Source: Odiellus spinosus
Lineage: Eukaryota > Arthropoda > Arachnida > Opiliones > Phalangiidae
Assembly: GCA_963920705.1 (NCBI GenBank)
Contig: OY987237.1
Location: forward strand, 8,152,601-8,216,600
Direction: 5' to 3'
Length of the DNA stretch: 64,000 nucleotides
The translations under genes and the position numbers were made by a program. Shown here piece after piece: positions 21,291 through 34,587 of the stretch. Positions within the stretch are counted from its first letter, which is position 1, and each line of letters begins with the position of its first letter. The notes under the pieces are model-generated. The model worked only from the letters and a program-made list of their open reading frames with translations. It did no database searches and was not told the origin of the DNA.

Positions 21291-23188
21291 GTGCTATTAA
21301 TCAATTGGATATACAAATATCTTGATTTAATCCTACACGATTTTTCCTTTAGCTACAAGATACCATAAAAATATAGACAAAACTTGAATCCATTCGTAGC
21401 TAGAGGTACAAATTTTGAATTTTATGAATTTAGAAACGCTATTTTTCAATCGGTTCTAGCAATTTCTTAGAGCGATTTTCCCATCTACAAGATACGATCA
21501 AAATATTTTAACCAAAAACTATGTTACGTATTGTTTTTCCTTGCTAAGCCTAATCCTACCATTCTCTTAAAAACCCACGCTAAGACCAATTACCGCCATA
21601 AATGGGGGGGGATCAGTTTCTGATTGGTTAAAAAAATTGCAATTACAGCGCCGAAGGGCCTTTTAGTTACCAAATTATAAAATTAGTAGCTATTATAAAC
21701 CTTTTTCTCGTGGTTTATTTGAACTACAGTTCATTTTAAAATATACACGAAACAGTATCTTTAATCAGAGAATATATTTTCCGTATTTTTTATATTTTTT
21801 TCATTTGGTGCATGTATCTAGGAGTTTCCATCACGCGATTTCGTACATTATGTAAGATTTATGATGGACAAATAATTTTGGTATTATTATATTTATTTTA
21901 TAAGGCTATAAATATATATATTATATGCTTATGATATATAATACGTGTATAATATTGTGTGGATTGTATAATAACGTATTCCAGGTATATAAAATGTTTA
22001 TCATTTCCCGATAACGATATCGATAGGGAAATATATACAGCGATGTATTTTTAACCGTGTTTATACGCTCGTTTATCATTTAATATTATATGACATTCGC
22101 AGCAAAAGTTGAATGTAAATATTTTTTACGCACATTGTACGTAATAATATTACTATGCCAGTTACGTAAACACGACATTTAAACTTTTAAATACTTAAAG
22201 AGAAGCTGAAATATATTTTTCACGTGATCAAAATGAAATTTCAATAGAATTATTGAAAAATATCGTTAAAAAACGATAAAAATATATAAATATTCGTTTA
22301 TGAAAAATTATGTAGGAACTGTAAAATTAAATATTTTATAATTTCCATCTTCCAAGTACTTTAAAAGAAATATTCCCCGAAATACTTAACAAGAATCCAG
22401 TATAAAAGGGTCAGAAACGAGAGAAAACACAGTATGGTCATGCCTATAAGATAGCTACACCCCTGATAATTGAAAAGAGCCCGAAGATTTCGACTTTTCA
22501 GTTTTCGACAATTCAAGTAAATATCCGCGACTACTCCGACGGCGATGTCCGGAGGCGAAGCATCGAATGTAATACCTACACCCCAATCCAGGGGAGGGAA
22601 GTGTAGCTAAAAAGGTGGCGTCATTTCGCTCGGGTCATGCGCAGTAGAGTTTATTCAAGGTTTAATTTATTCCCTTGTGGTAAATCGTGGTTAATTATAA
22701 TTCACCTATATATCATATCATAGGCTTAATTTACCTTACAGCCTCAATAAAATATGTTAAAATATCTGGTATGTTTGATAAAAAAACATTATACTCCTAT
22801 ATCTATAAATTACTAGTCAAATATAATCGCCTACCATTTACATAAAACAAAAAATAATAATGCTTTATTTAAAAACAAGCAGAATTCCCAAAGGCCTTTT
22901 AAAAATATCCCATTATTCGTTGAAGCTTTTGCTGAAGAAAAACCAAAATCGTTTTTGACGCGAAGGGAGCCCGAATAAAAAAGGCGCCACTTTACCAGTC
23001 GCGTTACAGGAATACCGGTAAGTAAAGATCCCTTTTTCCTTCGCGTTAATTCAAGCGCCAAATTCCTCCAACAGAATTACCTATCATCTAAGCAAAATGT
23101 CCTTGTCAGAATATGCAAAAGAGCTAAGCTACGATTAAAGGAACAGTGAACTTAATAATAATATCCCAAATTTTCATCGAATAAACTA
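21291..23188. other. Stretch without recognised gene
   Basis: Features noted: an imperfect inverted repeat at about 22450-22612 (TAGCTACACCCCTG against CAGGGG...GTGTAGCTA) that may be an old MITE; a GC-richer patch near 22900-23060 with no recognised coding sense; and a lone TTAAAGGAACAGTGA terminus at 23135, matched at 41994, suggesting another TTAA-type end. Confidence 0.4.
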
Positions 23189-23560
23189 TTAAAGAGAATA
23201 TGCATGGCAACCAAACAACAAGTTATTTTTTTTTATCGATTCCTTATAGTTGAAATAGGCTTAATCCACCAGTAAAACAAATATTGAACTAGCTAGAAAT
23301 AAATTTAAAACTTGCCCGGAAAATAGGCTTAGCGGGATTCATAGAGATCCTGAATTTCTTCGCATTGATGGGTCACCAACCAATCAAATGTTATTGAAAG
23401 TCTCATGGAGATCTCGCCTTAACGATGGGCCTTTGCTCAGTGGTCGCTGACCAGTCAATGCGAAGAAATTCTGGATTTCTAAGATTTCAGCTAAGCCTAT
23501 TTTGTGGGTAAGTTTTAAATTGATTTCATTAGTTTAATATATGTTTGTATTTTATTTTAA
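23189..23560. mobile_element. TTAA-type MITE, family 2 copy B (right end truncated)
   Basis: The left end TTAAAGAGAATATGCATGGC precedes the shared TTTTTATCGATTCCTTATAG block and AATAGGCTTAATCCACCAGT. The interior AATAGGCTTAGCGGGATTCA and its inverted partner are present. The right arm loses similarity near 23560, before the terminal block. Confidence 0.8.
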
Positions 23561-24886
23561 ACCAGTTATAATCCATGGTATTAATATATTTTGAATTTTT
23601 TTTTTATTTTAATTTCGGATAAACATCTAACTAGTTAAATACTTAAATTATTCTAGTTTTAAATAGTAAAAAACCTTAATTTTTAAGAGTTAAGTTTTTC
23701 CGTTAACAAAACCTAATGATTACTGTATTTACTGGTAACTTCCCCCTTAAATGATTGATCTAGTAAGGCCTATCAAATCGCATTAGGAATAAAAGATAAT
23801 CTAATAGAGTATTAATTTTAATTAGAGAATATACTTCGTAAAAATTACCAATATTCACGTTCCCTTTTAGAGTGACGTCGTGTAGATGAACACTAACAAC
23901 TCGGAGGGTGGAGCGAGATTTCGTGACGTCACTTAGGGCCTAAAGAGAAACGCTCTCATTCTTGTGTCAGCTTTTTTTATACCCCTGTTTCCCGATAAAC
24001 GAATTTACGATCAGGAAAAAAAAAGGGCGCTAAGGTTCATTCCATCGAGGTTTTGCAGCAAAGTCAAAGAATGCCGCAAACTTAAGGTGTCTTGCTAACG
24101 TGTTAAATATGTTGAAGGTAGGAACTACGAACCTGTTACATCTTGGGTACACGCTAAGGGTGAATTAATCCCATGGTCTATGCCAACCTTACTATGCATT
24201 GTAGAAAGCATCTTTAACATGCAAAAAGGTTCCAACCATTACGTCTGACGTATAATATGATAATAGGGGTAACTATGATACGACTGTTTCTGAAGTAGCA
24301 CTTCTATTTTGTGATGAGAAATTATAGTTCTATATCTAAATTAAATGTCAATTAACCCATCATTATTCAAACGAAAAGCTCTGTTTACATTTGGTCAAGA
24401 ATCTGTCATTAAGATACAAGTTTTACCACGAAATTTTACTTTCAGATGAATCATATTATAGATTTAAACCTTGAGATTTGAATTTACATAACATTTACCA
24501 TCACTATCTGTTTCTATTATCATAACCGAGGTAAAGAGAGAGATGTTAAATAATTAGCACTGCAAATTCAGTGTGAATCTCACTATGAAATTTACATTAC
24601 ACTCTTGAAATATACCTATAAACCTACTTAAAAAACATTGTTTCTACCTTCAAACTTTCACTAATTCCAAGATAGAAATAGATTTATGGATTCTTTTCCA
24701 TTTTTGCAGCTTCTAAGGAGAGAACGTAAGAGTTGAAGACGATAGAGGAGAAGAGAGGCGAGAGAAGTATAGGGAAACAATCTATATTGTCTCCTCTTTT
24801 ATAATCTGGCATGTTCTAGCCATCCGCCCATCCCGCTAATCTATCATCATCTAACGGTCAAAAGGATCAACTTCAATATAACGTCC

Positions 24887-24917
<31 letters not shown>

Positions 24918-26329
24918 ATAAAGAAAAACTAGGAAAAAAATTGCGGAGCTCTTTTGTTATCTTTCGCTTCTTTTTCGTTCGTTTCTCTTCGTGGGTCGAT
25001 TCTACGATCACCACACTGGCACCGATAAAAAAAACTAACTAACAGGAAACCTGGGTTCGTGAATTTCGAGTTAAACTGTTATTAGGATTGAAAATTTAGC
25101 AAAAAATGGATAAATGGACCTACTTAATGTCTAACATTAATTTCCAAATAAAGGTAGTTTTTGCCATTTTGAAAAGCAATTCAATAACCATGGTTAGTCA
25201 CCTGAGCTTAACGAAGGACACTTAGACTAAATAATTTTTAGATGCATAATAATATGTAATAACAATTTAATTTAAATTTAAAGTAAAAACATTGGAGACG
25301 CGAGCTTTGAGAATTTCCAGTGTAACTTCTATCTTTTCTCACTTTTAGGCATACCTTACTTTAACACGGGATGGCCCATATCTACAGAAAAAGCTTTCTA
25401 TAGAACATAAACTACAATTTTAAAAATCTTTTTTCTGTAAAACAATTACGAAATTTCGAGAAGTAAAGTGGCTAAAAACATCATAAGCTACAAAGAGAAG
25501 AATTTTAACACCCAAGAATTTTTGGGGCCAAACGTGATATAAAAAAAAGATTATGGTTGAAATAAAATTGTTCTCCTTTCGAAAATTTTTTTTTTACGCG
25601 AGTCAGAAACAGACAGAAATGTCAGTTCTAAAAAAGCTACGAGGATTGAATTTTTCTTATATACAGTATTATTTGATTTGTTAAAAGTTGGCTTTATTTT
25701 GGACAGCGTGAAATCTTTGACTTTATAAAAGTATCCCCTTGAATATAAGTTTGTAAGAAAAACCATCCAGATCTTGTCGAAAAAAAAAAATTCTAAAAGA
25801 AAAGATATAGAAAAGAGTAGCGAGAAAGTGAGACGAAAAAGATGAGGGAGAAAAAATTTCCACCTTGAAGAAAAACCAAAGTTTTTTTTTGTGTAAACCG
25901 CGAGCGAACAAGATCTCTCGAGATTGCCTTTTCTTACACAGTTATACTTTCTTCCACAAGATTATTTTACCAGGCCGATTTTTTCCCGTCTTTTTTTTTT
26001 GGTATTATTTGGCCCCCCTGCCTTCATTCCCATTTTACAAGAAAACTATTATTTTTCATACCTCTTAAAATTACTATAACCCTAAAAAAAGACTTTGAAA
26101 ATAAATTTAAAAATAAAACAATCTTATAGCGAGGGCGAAAACAATATAGAAACAGGGTTAATGGTTTTGATGACCGAAACTATAAAAGACAACGTTGGTA
26201 ATACGTAGCAAATGTTCCGAAATCTAAGAGAAATATTTAAGAACAGTTTTTTTTTGTTTTTTACCCTTGATGGTAATTTAGGTATTGCCACTGGAAAGGA
26301 TTAACAAAGATGACATCAATTTACCTCAT
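23561..26329. other. Long stretch without recognised gene
   Basis: It includes a 29-base A run at 24887-24915, and purine-rich GAGAAGAGAGGCGAGAG near 24746-24765. Open frames near 25551-26068 are rich in F and K, lie in AT-rich DNA and show no domain. Confidence 0.4.
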
Positions 26330-26747
26330 CAGAGGTATATAATAACCCCCTTCGGGGGGAAGTATGAAAGCCCCTATACTACCAATGCTAAAAATCACGA
26401 ACAACAAGAGCCCGTTGCTGACTATCTAGGCCACTAGCTCGCGCTGGACTTCTCAATGTCGCTACTCTAGTAAATGGTCTTTGTATAAACAAGACGGCTC
26501 GATTTGTGTTTAGAACTTCCTGTCTCAGGAGTCAGGCTGTCTGTTAAAATGGAGTCGAAGGTTGACTTCAGCTCGCAAGTTCCGGAAGTGTGCGTAGGGA
26601 ATATTTAGTGAGGTTCAAAATGGTGTAACTATTTTTTGGGAGTAAAGCGGTGTGTCGATCCGCCGCGATTTACGCCGGGCACTTGTTATTCGTCGATTTT
26701 GCCTACCTTTCATACTTCCCCCCGAAGGGGGTTATTATATACCTCTG
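26330..26747. mobile_element. 418-bp MITE family C (CAGAGGTATATAATAACCCC)
   Basis: The inverted ends run about 40 bases, starting CAGAGGTATATAATAACCCC and including CCCCTTCGGGGGGAAG, then AGTATGAAAG. Each end therefore also carries its own CCCCC-TTC-GGGGG hairpin. Flanks ACCTCAT at 26323-26329 and 26748-26754 are a perfect 7-bp TSD. The interior is unique here, GC-richer and non-coding as far as can be seen. Confidence 0.92.
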
Positions 26748-26901
26748 ACCTCATTAAAATGTGCACTGTGTTCTATAATACGGATTTCAAAATGACCCAC
26801 CGATTTTTTGTTTTTTTTTTAATTTCTAAGCGTTTCTTTTAAATCATAATTGTTTGTCGATGAAATGTAAATAAAGAAACTGCGCGTTGACTGGGATTCA
26901 A

Positions 26902-27355
26902 CAGGGTTGCCACAGTGTTTTCAGATTCAAATTCCCTGACTTTTCCAGGTTTTTCCCTGACCTTTTCCAACGATTTTCCCTGACCGTTTCAACTATTACA
27001 ACCCAATTTTTAACCTTTAATTTTTTATATTACTTAAAAATAAATATTTTTAATAACATTTGCACGCGTATCTTTGTTCTAATCTATAAAACTGACACGG
27101 TCAGCTTCAAATACTTTCTGCAAATAATGATTGTAATGTCCTGGCTTCTTGAAAGATTTTTAAATTCGCTGACTTTTCCCCGACTTTTTAAAATATCATA
27201 AAATAGCTTGACTTTTCCCTGACTTTTTTGGTTCATTTTCAAATTCCCTGACTTTTCCCTGACTTTTTTGGTTCATTTTCAAATTCCCTGACTTTTTTGG
27301 TTCATTTTCAAATTCCCTGACTTTTCCCTGTTTTCCCTGACCTGTGGCAACCCTG
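26902..27355. mobile_element. Element bounded by CAGGGTTGCCACAG with TTCCCTGACTTTTCC interior
   Basis: The ends CAGGGTTGCCACAG and CTGTGGCAACCCTG are perfect inverted repeats, and symmetry extends outward to TTCAA/TTGAA. The interior is dominated by TTCCCTGACTTTTCC words, with a short tandem array near 27215-27330 (GGTTCATTTTCAAATTCCCTG units). CAGGG fits the hAT YARNG terminus, but no clear 8-bp TSD is visible. Confidence 0.75.
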
Positions 27356-29261
27356 TTGAAATAATAGGACTACGCCTAGAATGACATTCCGGGGAGTAAT
27401 CCCTTGAAAGAAAAACCAAAAAACTTCTAATAACATTTTAAAGATAGCTATCGAAGAAATAATTCAAAAAAACCGAAAAAAACTTTCGGACGATTGAGTA
27501 AAGATTTAGCTACGTGGCATTAATCAATGTTAAAACGTCACAAATGACAAATAAGTTATCCGGGAAACTAAAAGCAATACAACCAAAACAGGGGTATCAA
27601 TCAAACGCTATCACCGATTCTTCATACCTATCTCCTCCGTCCCCATTAACTCCGAATAAAAGGAAAACAAGTAGCGCGGTAAAAGTTCTGTGTCCCACTT
27701 TTCAATTCCAATTTGTTGCGGAAGCTTGTACTACTTATCTACGCGAGTGGAGAGGGCTGATGCTCGGGGTTCTCATTCCATCAAATAGAAGATAGAACGA
27801 AAAAAACAAAAAACCAAAAAGTTTATTTTCCCTAGCTGCGAGCCAACTTCGATTAGAGTAACCGTGTCATTACCAACGAAAAAGTCAGATGGTCAATCTA
27901 TCCTATATAATATTACAGAAAGAAATACGTAGATCTGTTGTAAAGGAAATTCTCTGGACGTTTTTCGTTTTTATGAAAGAAATAAAACGCGGTGAAATGG
28001 CTTTTACTAGGAATATATTGAATTTAATTTAGGAGAGAATTATAACATTGAGCATGGACCAAGTATACAAAAGAGGGACCCACTTCAATCTACACTGAAC
28101 TACCCCCTTCACTACAATCTGCGACGGTCGCACCATCTTTTACGTTTGCAAACTAATTTAAAGGATGTTTTACGAATAAATCAAATTTCCACAATTTTTG
28201 AGCGACATTTTAGTACTTAATTTAAATTATAAAATTGGGTAATTAGTTTTGAATTTTAGCGTATGCTAAATTTGGGACCAATTATGTTATTTCAGCCTTC
28301 AACAGATTCTTAATAAATTAACCAAATGGCGAATTGACGCCGTTATGAAATAATGGAAAGTCTGTACTGTTGGGTTCATCTTATTGTTTCAATATTATAC
28401 TTCGCTGAAATTCAAACTTAGTAATTAATTTAGACACAAAAAATGTGTCTAATAATTGAGAATCATTTGTGGAAGCTTCGCGACTGACATGATTCGCTCC
28501 CCAAATCTGCGCCACCTTCATTTTTAACTCCTATTTTCCCTTTAACCACGATTTAAAACGTATTCTATTAAACATGCCCGTGGCATTCTTAAACTGGAGG
28601 ACACATTTTATAAACAGTATTCAATCACTTCGGAGAATTTTGTGGCATACAGTAACGTGTCGCGTGATATAACACTGATTAAAGCTCAACATCAGTTTCT
28701 GACGAATGAGGGTCAGGAAGACTGGAGGGTGTGGTAGCCATCTTCGTTCCGACGGTTACGACCCCGCCTGGCTTCAGACTCGCGGTAGACTGAAAGCTTA
28801 CGTTTCTGGGAATAGGAAAATGATAGGAGTGCCGAAGTTTTATGGGGAATTGCTATTGCCGGGCCCGCGTTCCTGCCGGGAGTTGATCGATGATAATGAG
28901 TGTCAATCCGCCTTCCATTCGGCTCCGTACGCGCCCACTAGCGCCCACCCTCGCCTTAGCTACCACCGTGTACCGAGTATACGCTCGAGTACCCCGAGAC
29001 GAGCGAGATGATAAAAAATAACCTCGCTTCCACTTTCCTCCCGCGGTGCTGGGTATTCACTCTGACTATGCAACAAGTACGCGACTAAAGATGTGGTATA
29101 AAAAACATGATTAAAACATGAATTATAACTATAAGCCCTCGTTGAACGTATTGACTGCGCTAATGTATTCGTAGCCGCGTGGATTAGAGCCAAAGACTTA
29201 AAAAACTGAGTATTTCACGAGGCTTTGGACACTTGTAAAAAATCCTCCGCCCTTTACCCGA
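27356..29261. other. Stretch without recognised gene; GC-rich island near 28.7-29.0 kb
   Basis: A segment at about 28706-29060 is clearly GC- and CpG-richer than its surroundings and holds a 101-codon open frame (28706-29011). The frame shows no recognisable domain, and base composition alone could keep it open. It could be an unrecognised repeat, a first exon or a CpG-rich promoter. Confidence 0.35.
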
Positions 29262-29640
29262 AATCATTAGAGAAATCATGAAATCATTGATCAAGTCAAG
29301 AAACAATCGACCAAATCACTAAATCATTGACCAAATCACGATTTCATTGACCAAATCACAAACGACATCATGAAATCATTGACCAAATAACCGGACATCA
29401 TGAAATCATTGCAAAATGACAAGACATCATGAAATAATGACAAAATCACCGGGTAAATCACGGAATCATTGACCATATCACGAAGGACATCACCAAATCA
29501 TTAATTTTATCCCGAACTAAGTCAAGAAATCATTAACCTTTACACGAATGACATCACCAAATCGATAACTAAATCACCTGGGAAGTTACCAAACCATTGA
29601 CTAAATCGCCGGCGAAATAACGAAATCAAGCGGAATAAGT
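29262..29640. repeat. Degenerate satellite of AAATCATTGACCAAATCACG words
   Basis: The phrase ATCATTGACCAAATCACGAA recurs every ~20-40 bases with many indels, interleaved with GACATCATGAAATCATTG. An old, disordered minisatellite. Confidence 0.85.
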
Positions 29641-29975
29641 CACGGTGACGATAGTTAGACCAACGATTCTGCTAAATAAACAAGCAGTTTCTACATTTTT
29701 AACATATTTCCCCCCTAAAACTGAACGAGTGTAATAAATATTTCTATTATTAAATATAATACAACGGCTTAAATTCTAAATGATAACGATAAAAGTCAAT
29801 ACCTTGGAGAATCAGACACTCAGGGTACGGACTAAATCCCAAACAACATTATTTTTAAAACTGAAGGCCATATAGTGCTGAACTACAGATAAGAAAGTTT
29901 ATACGTTATATAAAACAAATCTGTGGAAATCCCACACGGACGCGCGAATCATAAAATATAAAATCGAATAGTTTG

Positions 29976-30019
<44 letters not shown>

Positions 30020-30420
30020 TTCGTAGAGTGCATTTAGTCCAGTGAATCCTGCCAAGTAAATCCCACGGGTCAATAATCTCCCAAATCACCTATATATACT
30101 CTAACAAAAAGAGCTAAATTGTTAAAAGAAAAAAGGAAAAAAAAAAGAGTGCAAAGGTATAAAGAGAACAAAGAAAAAGGGTCCCCCAAAAAAGCAATAT
30201 CCTATAGGTCATTTTGATGAGACTTCTGATAAGGCATCAATATAAGCCGAATACAATCAAGGGCTGAGAAGCCTGAAATTCTTCAAGATATTTTTCTGAC
30301 CGCTTATTTGACCTTTCCCATAATATTATTCACGTTGATTGTGCACCTAATTACAATTAGTCTTAAGAGCAATCAATTGAATAAAATAGAAGTTAATACA
30401 TTTATATAAGGGGACTTTCT
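29641..30420. other. AT-rich stretch with a 42-base A run
   Basis: The A run spans 29976-30017. No SINE-like body is recognisable on its left side, so it is not assigned to a retroposon. Confidence 0.4.
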
Positions 30421-30780
30421 CGAAACACACGTTTTTCTAATGCCTGGACTACTTCATGCGCTGACCAGTCCATAGTACGATACTGAATGTAATGGAAGTG
30501 TATATTTGTGTGAATTTTTATAATGGAGCAGATTTCACTGTCCTCTATAACAACTTCATTCGGCGCAACTTCATGAACAGACTTCTAGCTTGTCCATAGT
30601 GCAAGATTGAATACAACAGAAGTTTACATTTACATGGAATATTTTTAGAAAAGGACAGTATCCCGTGTCTTATACAACAGCATATCTTCATTGTGTAATA
30701 TTTCATGGACTAACTTATATTTTGTGTCCATGGTGCAAAATTGAATTCAGTGGAAAGCTGAAGAGTCCTAATTCTAATGA
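30421..30780. repeat. Decayed ~125-bp direct repeat (GTCCATAGTGCAAGATTGAA)
   Basis: The landmark GTCCATAGTGCAA(A/G)ATTGAAT occurs at about 30468, 30592 and 30725, followed by AACAGAAGTTTACATTT-like sequence. A fainter relative lies near 30925-30990. Confidence 0.6.
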
Positions 30781-33643
30781 GCCCTAAGTTTCAGTTTATT
30801 CAGATGATTTGTATATCTAAAATTCTAAATAAATTATCCATAACCATATATTAAATATAGTTAAAGACTGGGTAGTAGTTTTAGTAAATGTAACATAACA
30901 AAGTAGTGGTTTTTTGTTGTTTTTTTCTAGAGCCTGGACCTATAACAATCTTCATTAAATTTCGTTCCATGAACAAGACAATAGTTTGAATCAGGTTAAG
31001 ATTACCTTAGGTACGAAGCTATTTCTCCACTGTGAGAGCAGTATTACGTTCACTGCATACTAGACCTGAAGAGATAGTACTTTTATATATTTTTTTTGGC
31101 TTCAATTTCACGAAGGCAGTGTACAAGTCCTTAGCTTTGACTGTACTAAACGGTGAACGGTTAACTTTAGGTAATGTGTCCTGGTCACGGGGCGAACTGC
31201 GCGGGTCTCGAGCCTCTGGGCCGATGGTGAAAAAGCAGCGCCCAAGGGTGTACCTTATACGACTATATAGAGTCAGCGCAGCGCCCTACATAGGTGTAAC
31301 ATATATATAGGTTATATAATATCAAGCCTATACGAAAGAGGTGGGATCGTTCAACGTCTATGGGAAAACCGGTGATTGATGAAGAAACGGCTAAGAGATG
31401 ACCTATCTTTTCTCCGACCATCTTATATAGGATACCCTGTTCAGGGAATTGAAGCTAATACAATCAATGCCTACCGCGAGGATAGCTTATCCAACGAACT
31501 AACCAAGAAGTTCAAGAACGAAAACGTTCTAACGTTAGACATTTATGTCAATTATTTTGAAAATTAACTTGATTTGTTTAAGGTGAAATTATATTACTGC
31601 ATTAGAAAAACGCTATTGGTCCTCATGTAACACCTTAAAAATATTTTTTTGGATAAGGTAAAGCCTTCATCCGCCCATGGCGCTCATGAGAGAACATCGT
31701 GAAATTGGTTTTGTACATTTCTATATATATTAATTAGACTTTTTAATTTAGATTAAATATATTACCTTAATTTCATTCATTTAATGTAATTTATTTAATT
31801 TTAATTAAATTCCCTTTCCTAATGGGTTTATCTATGCATGCCTATAATTATTAGTATACATTGTCCTGTCAATAATTATTAATTTTGGTACACAATATTA
31901 TTATTTTTAATATCAATATAAAGGGGAATTTTACTTTTTGTTATTTGATAAATTTTGTTAATGAGTAGTTGAATCAAAAATTAAATAAATGACTATTTAC
32001 TTTCGTGAATTGCTGGTTGCAACATGGGTTTTATTTATGAAATGATTCCAATAAGCTTGGCTACTCTTTGTGTTAATGTTTATCTAACTGACACGTTTAT
32101 ATCACCAGAATAATTACGTCAATCTAAATAAATTAAATTAAATTATGGGAACATTTCCACACAGGAAAACAATTACATCTCATATCAGTGTAATTTTATA
32201 TTCCATCAAATTCATCATTTGAATGAGCTAGAAATTTTCTATCGATTGATATCGATCACCAGTCTAGGACTGGGTACCACCAAAATATAATATCACATTC
32301 AAATCAATTCAGTTCAATTAATTTGACTTCTAGAAAAAATATTATTGAAACCACGATTTTTTTCACGTTAAAACATTTTAACTTTCAAATACCCGAATCT
32401 CCAATCGTCCCGTATACTTCTCCCTTTACTAGTTAAACGTAACTAAACGGATCCATAGATTGGAGAATATACGAAACCTATATTCTCCTCTCCCCGGTTG
32501 CAACGATTCTAGCTCCAATTCTACTTTCATCTACAGTATATTCGCGCTATTAAAACCAATACTATCAAAAGGTGTATCCTTCCGAATCTTCAGTTACTAT
32601 CATTCTTTCCCGCTTTACGCTCTTATTAGATCTATTTCATTAAACGTTGATACGTATAGCGACGTAGAAGAAGAAAAGGGAGGTGAAAGTAATACAATAG
32701 GAAAGAAAGAAAGAATGGCTGAAGAAAAAGGCAAAAGTTCGTTTTCTACTCCCATGGGTTTAATCGAGAAACTATCAAGGTTGTAATTTATATAAAAAAA
32801 AAGTATAGATCTATACTCTATGGATGTTCATAGAACTATTGTTAGAAACTCGGAACCCCATTGCGAAGAAGTGATGTAATGTTCTTCGATCGCCAAGCAT
32901 CGAATTCGACGGAGTTCGCCGTTACTTGTCGCGATGTTATAAATTATTTAGACACACCCCACTCCCTAGCTATGAACTTCCAACTTTGTTGAATGTCAGT
33001 AAATTCAATCCATTCTCATTCCCCTATCTATAAAAATATAGAATGTAGCCTACATGGTCCATGTTTTGAAGCTGGGTTTTGACCTTCCAAGAATCTAGGG
33101 TTAGGACTGACAATATTTTCTAGTAGAACTAAATCTTACAGACAGAAACCAATAATAAACGAGAAGTCATTCAAGGTAGCTGCTTTAAAGTTAGGTTCTA
33201 ACTTATTTCGCACAAATTCCAACTGGAATTTTGAAAGTTAGTTAAATAACAATTAATTATTTATAAATTTCACTATTTTTTTGGATAATATTTAGAATCA
33301 AAGATTATAAAAAGTGGATAATTAAATTCTGTATTTAGAACTTTAGTTAAAAAACGGAAACTAGATGAATTCTTATGGTTTTATTGATAATTGTATCTCG
33401 TTATTTTTTTCTTATTGACTGTACCATGACAATAAAAGTAGATTTTAAATAGATGGATTTAATTTTCATATAATAAATTTTAAACTGCATTTGCAGGGTT
33501 TAGCCCACTAAATTGAGAGACCTAGATTGCTATAACAAAGACATTGGCTGAATAACAGGACCATTATTGTTGAATCTATTCTAAGCCGAAGATACCACCA
33601 TCAATCGGTATCATTAAAACACAATGTTCTCAAAGTGATCTCT

Positions 33644-33690
<47 letters not shown>

Positions 33691-33863
33691 AACTAAGAAG
33701 CTCTTTGTCTCATCTCAGTAAAAAAAACAAGAAAGATCTTGAAAACTAAAAGGTACATCAGAATCAGTTCAATATTGCATCACATATACCTAAAGAGCGC
33801 TTATAACTTTATACTGTTCCGTGTAGAGTAAAACTCTGGCTAAATTTGTAGTATTTCAATATC
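30781..33863. other. Long stretch without recognised gene
   Basis: It has a GC-richer patch at 31180-31290, a 41-base A run at 33649-33689, and several 60-110 codon frames (31032-31310, 31376-31567, 32460-32786) with no recognisable domain. The last has an E/K-rich tail but no further support. Confidence 0.4.
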
Positions 33864-33954
33864 AGGGTGACCAGGGAAAAAACTTGGAAATTTTTTAGGA
33901 AAAATAGGAAATTTAAAGGCGAATTATAGGTGGAAATAGGATAATATTGTCGTA

Positions 33955-34376
33955 GTATCTATCATTTAATTAGAATAAATTAAATTATCGTAGTATCATT
34001 TAATTAGAAATAATTAAATTATCGTAGTATCATTTAATTAAAAAAATTAAATTAGTATCACTTGATTAAATTAAATTAGTATCATTTGATTAAATTAAAT
34101 TAGTATCATTTGATTAAATTAAATTAGTATCATTTGATTAAATTAAATTAGTATCATTTGATTAAATTAAATTATTGTAGCATCATTTGATTAACTTAAA
34201 TTATTGTAGTATCATTTGATTAAATTAAATTATTGTAGTATCATTTGATTAAATTAAATTATTGTAGTATTATTTGATTAAATGAAATTATTGTAGTATC
34301 ATTTGATTAAATTAAATTATTGTAGTATCATTTGATTAAATTAAATTATTGTAGTATCATTTGATTAAATTAAATT
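33955..34376. repeat. 24/29-bp tandem repeat (AGTATCATTTGATTAAATTA)
   Basis: Two alternating forms occur: a 24-base unit AGTATCATTTGATTAAATTA+AATT in the left half (about 34060-34160), and a 29-base unit with an added ATTGT/TTATTGT in the right half. The left edge degrades into ATCGTAGTATCATTTAATTA variants. Confidence 0.9.
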
Positions 34377-34587
34377 ATCGATTTAAAATAATTAAGTGAC
34401 TTTTAATTAAAAATCGCGAAATTAATCACCCCAACATATAATAAGGCAATGTTTGAAATAGGTCTTTCACAATGCCGCCTAAATGTAACGGCGTCAGACT
34501 TTTCTGGACATTTTTTCCCCTCCGAACGCCGTTGGGCATTAAGCCTAAGATTCCGTCACCCCGCCGAATAACCCTGTATTAAAACAA

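Noticed and set aside
22450..22612. MITE with TAGCTACACCCCTG ends
   Set aside because: The inverted match is short and interrupted, with no TSD and no second copy; mentioned only within the surrounding stretch.
32460..32786. 108-codon frame with an acidic/basic C-terminal part as a host gene
   Set aside because: No recognised domain, AT-rich surroundings, no supporting splice or regulatory context; chance frames of this size are expected in 64 kb.
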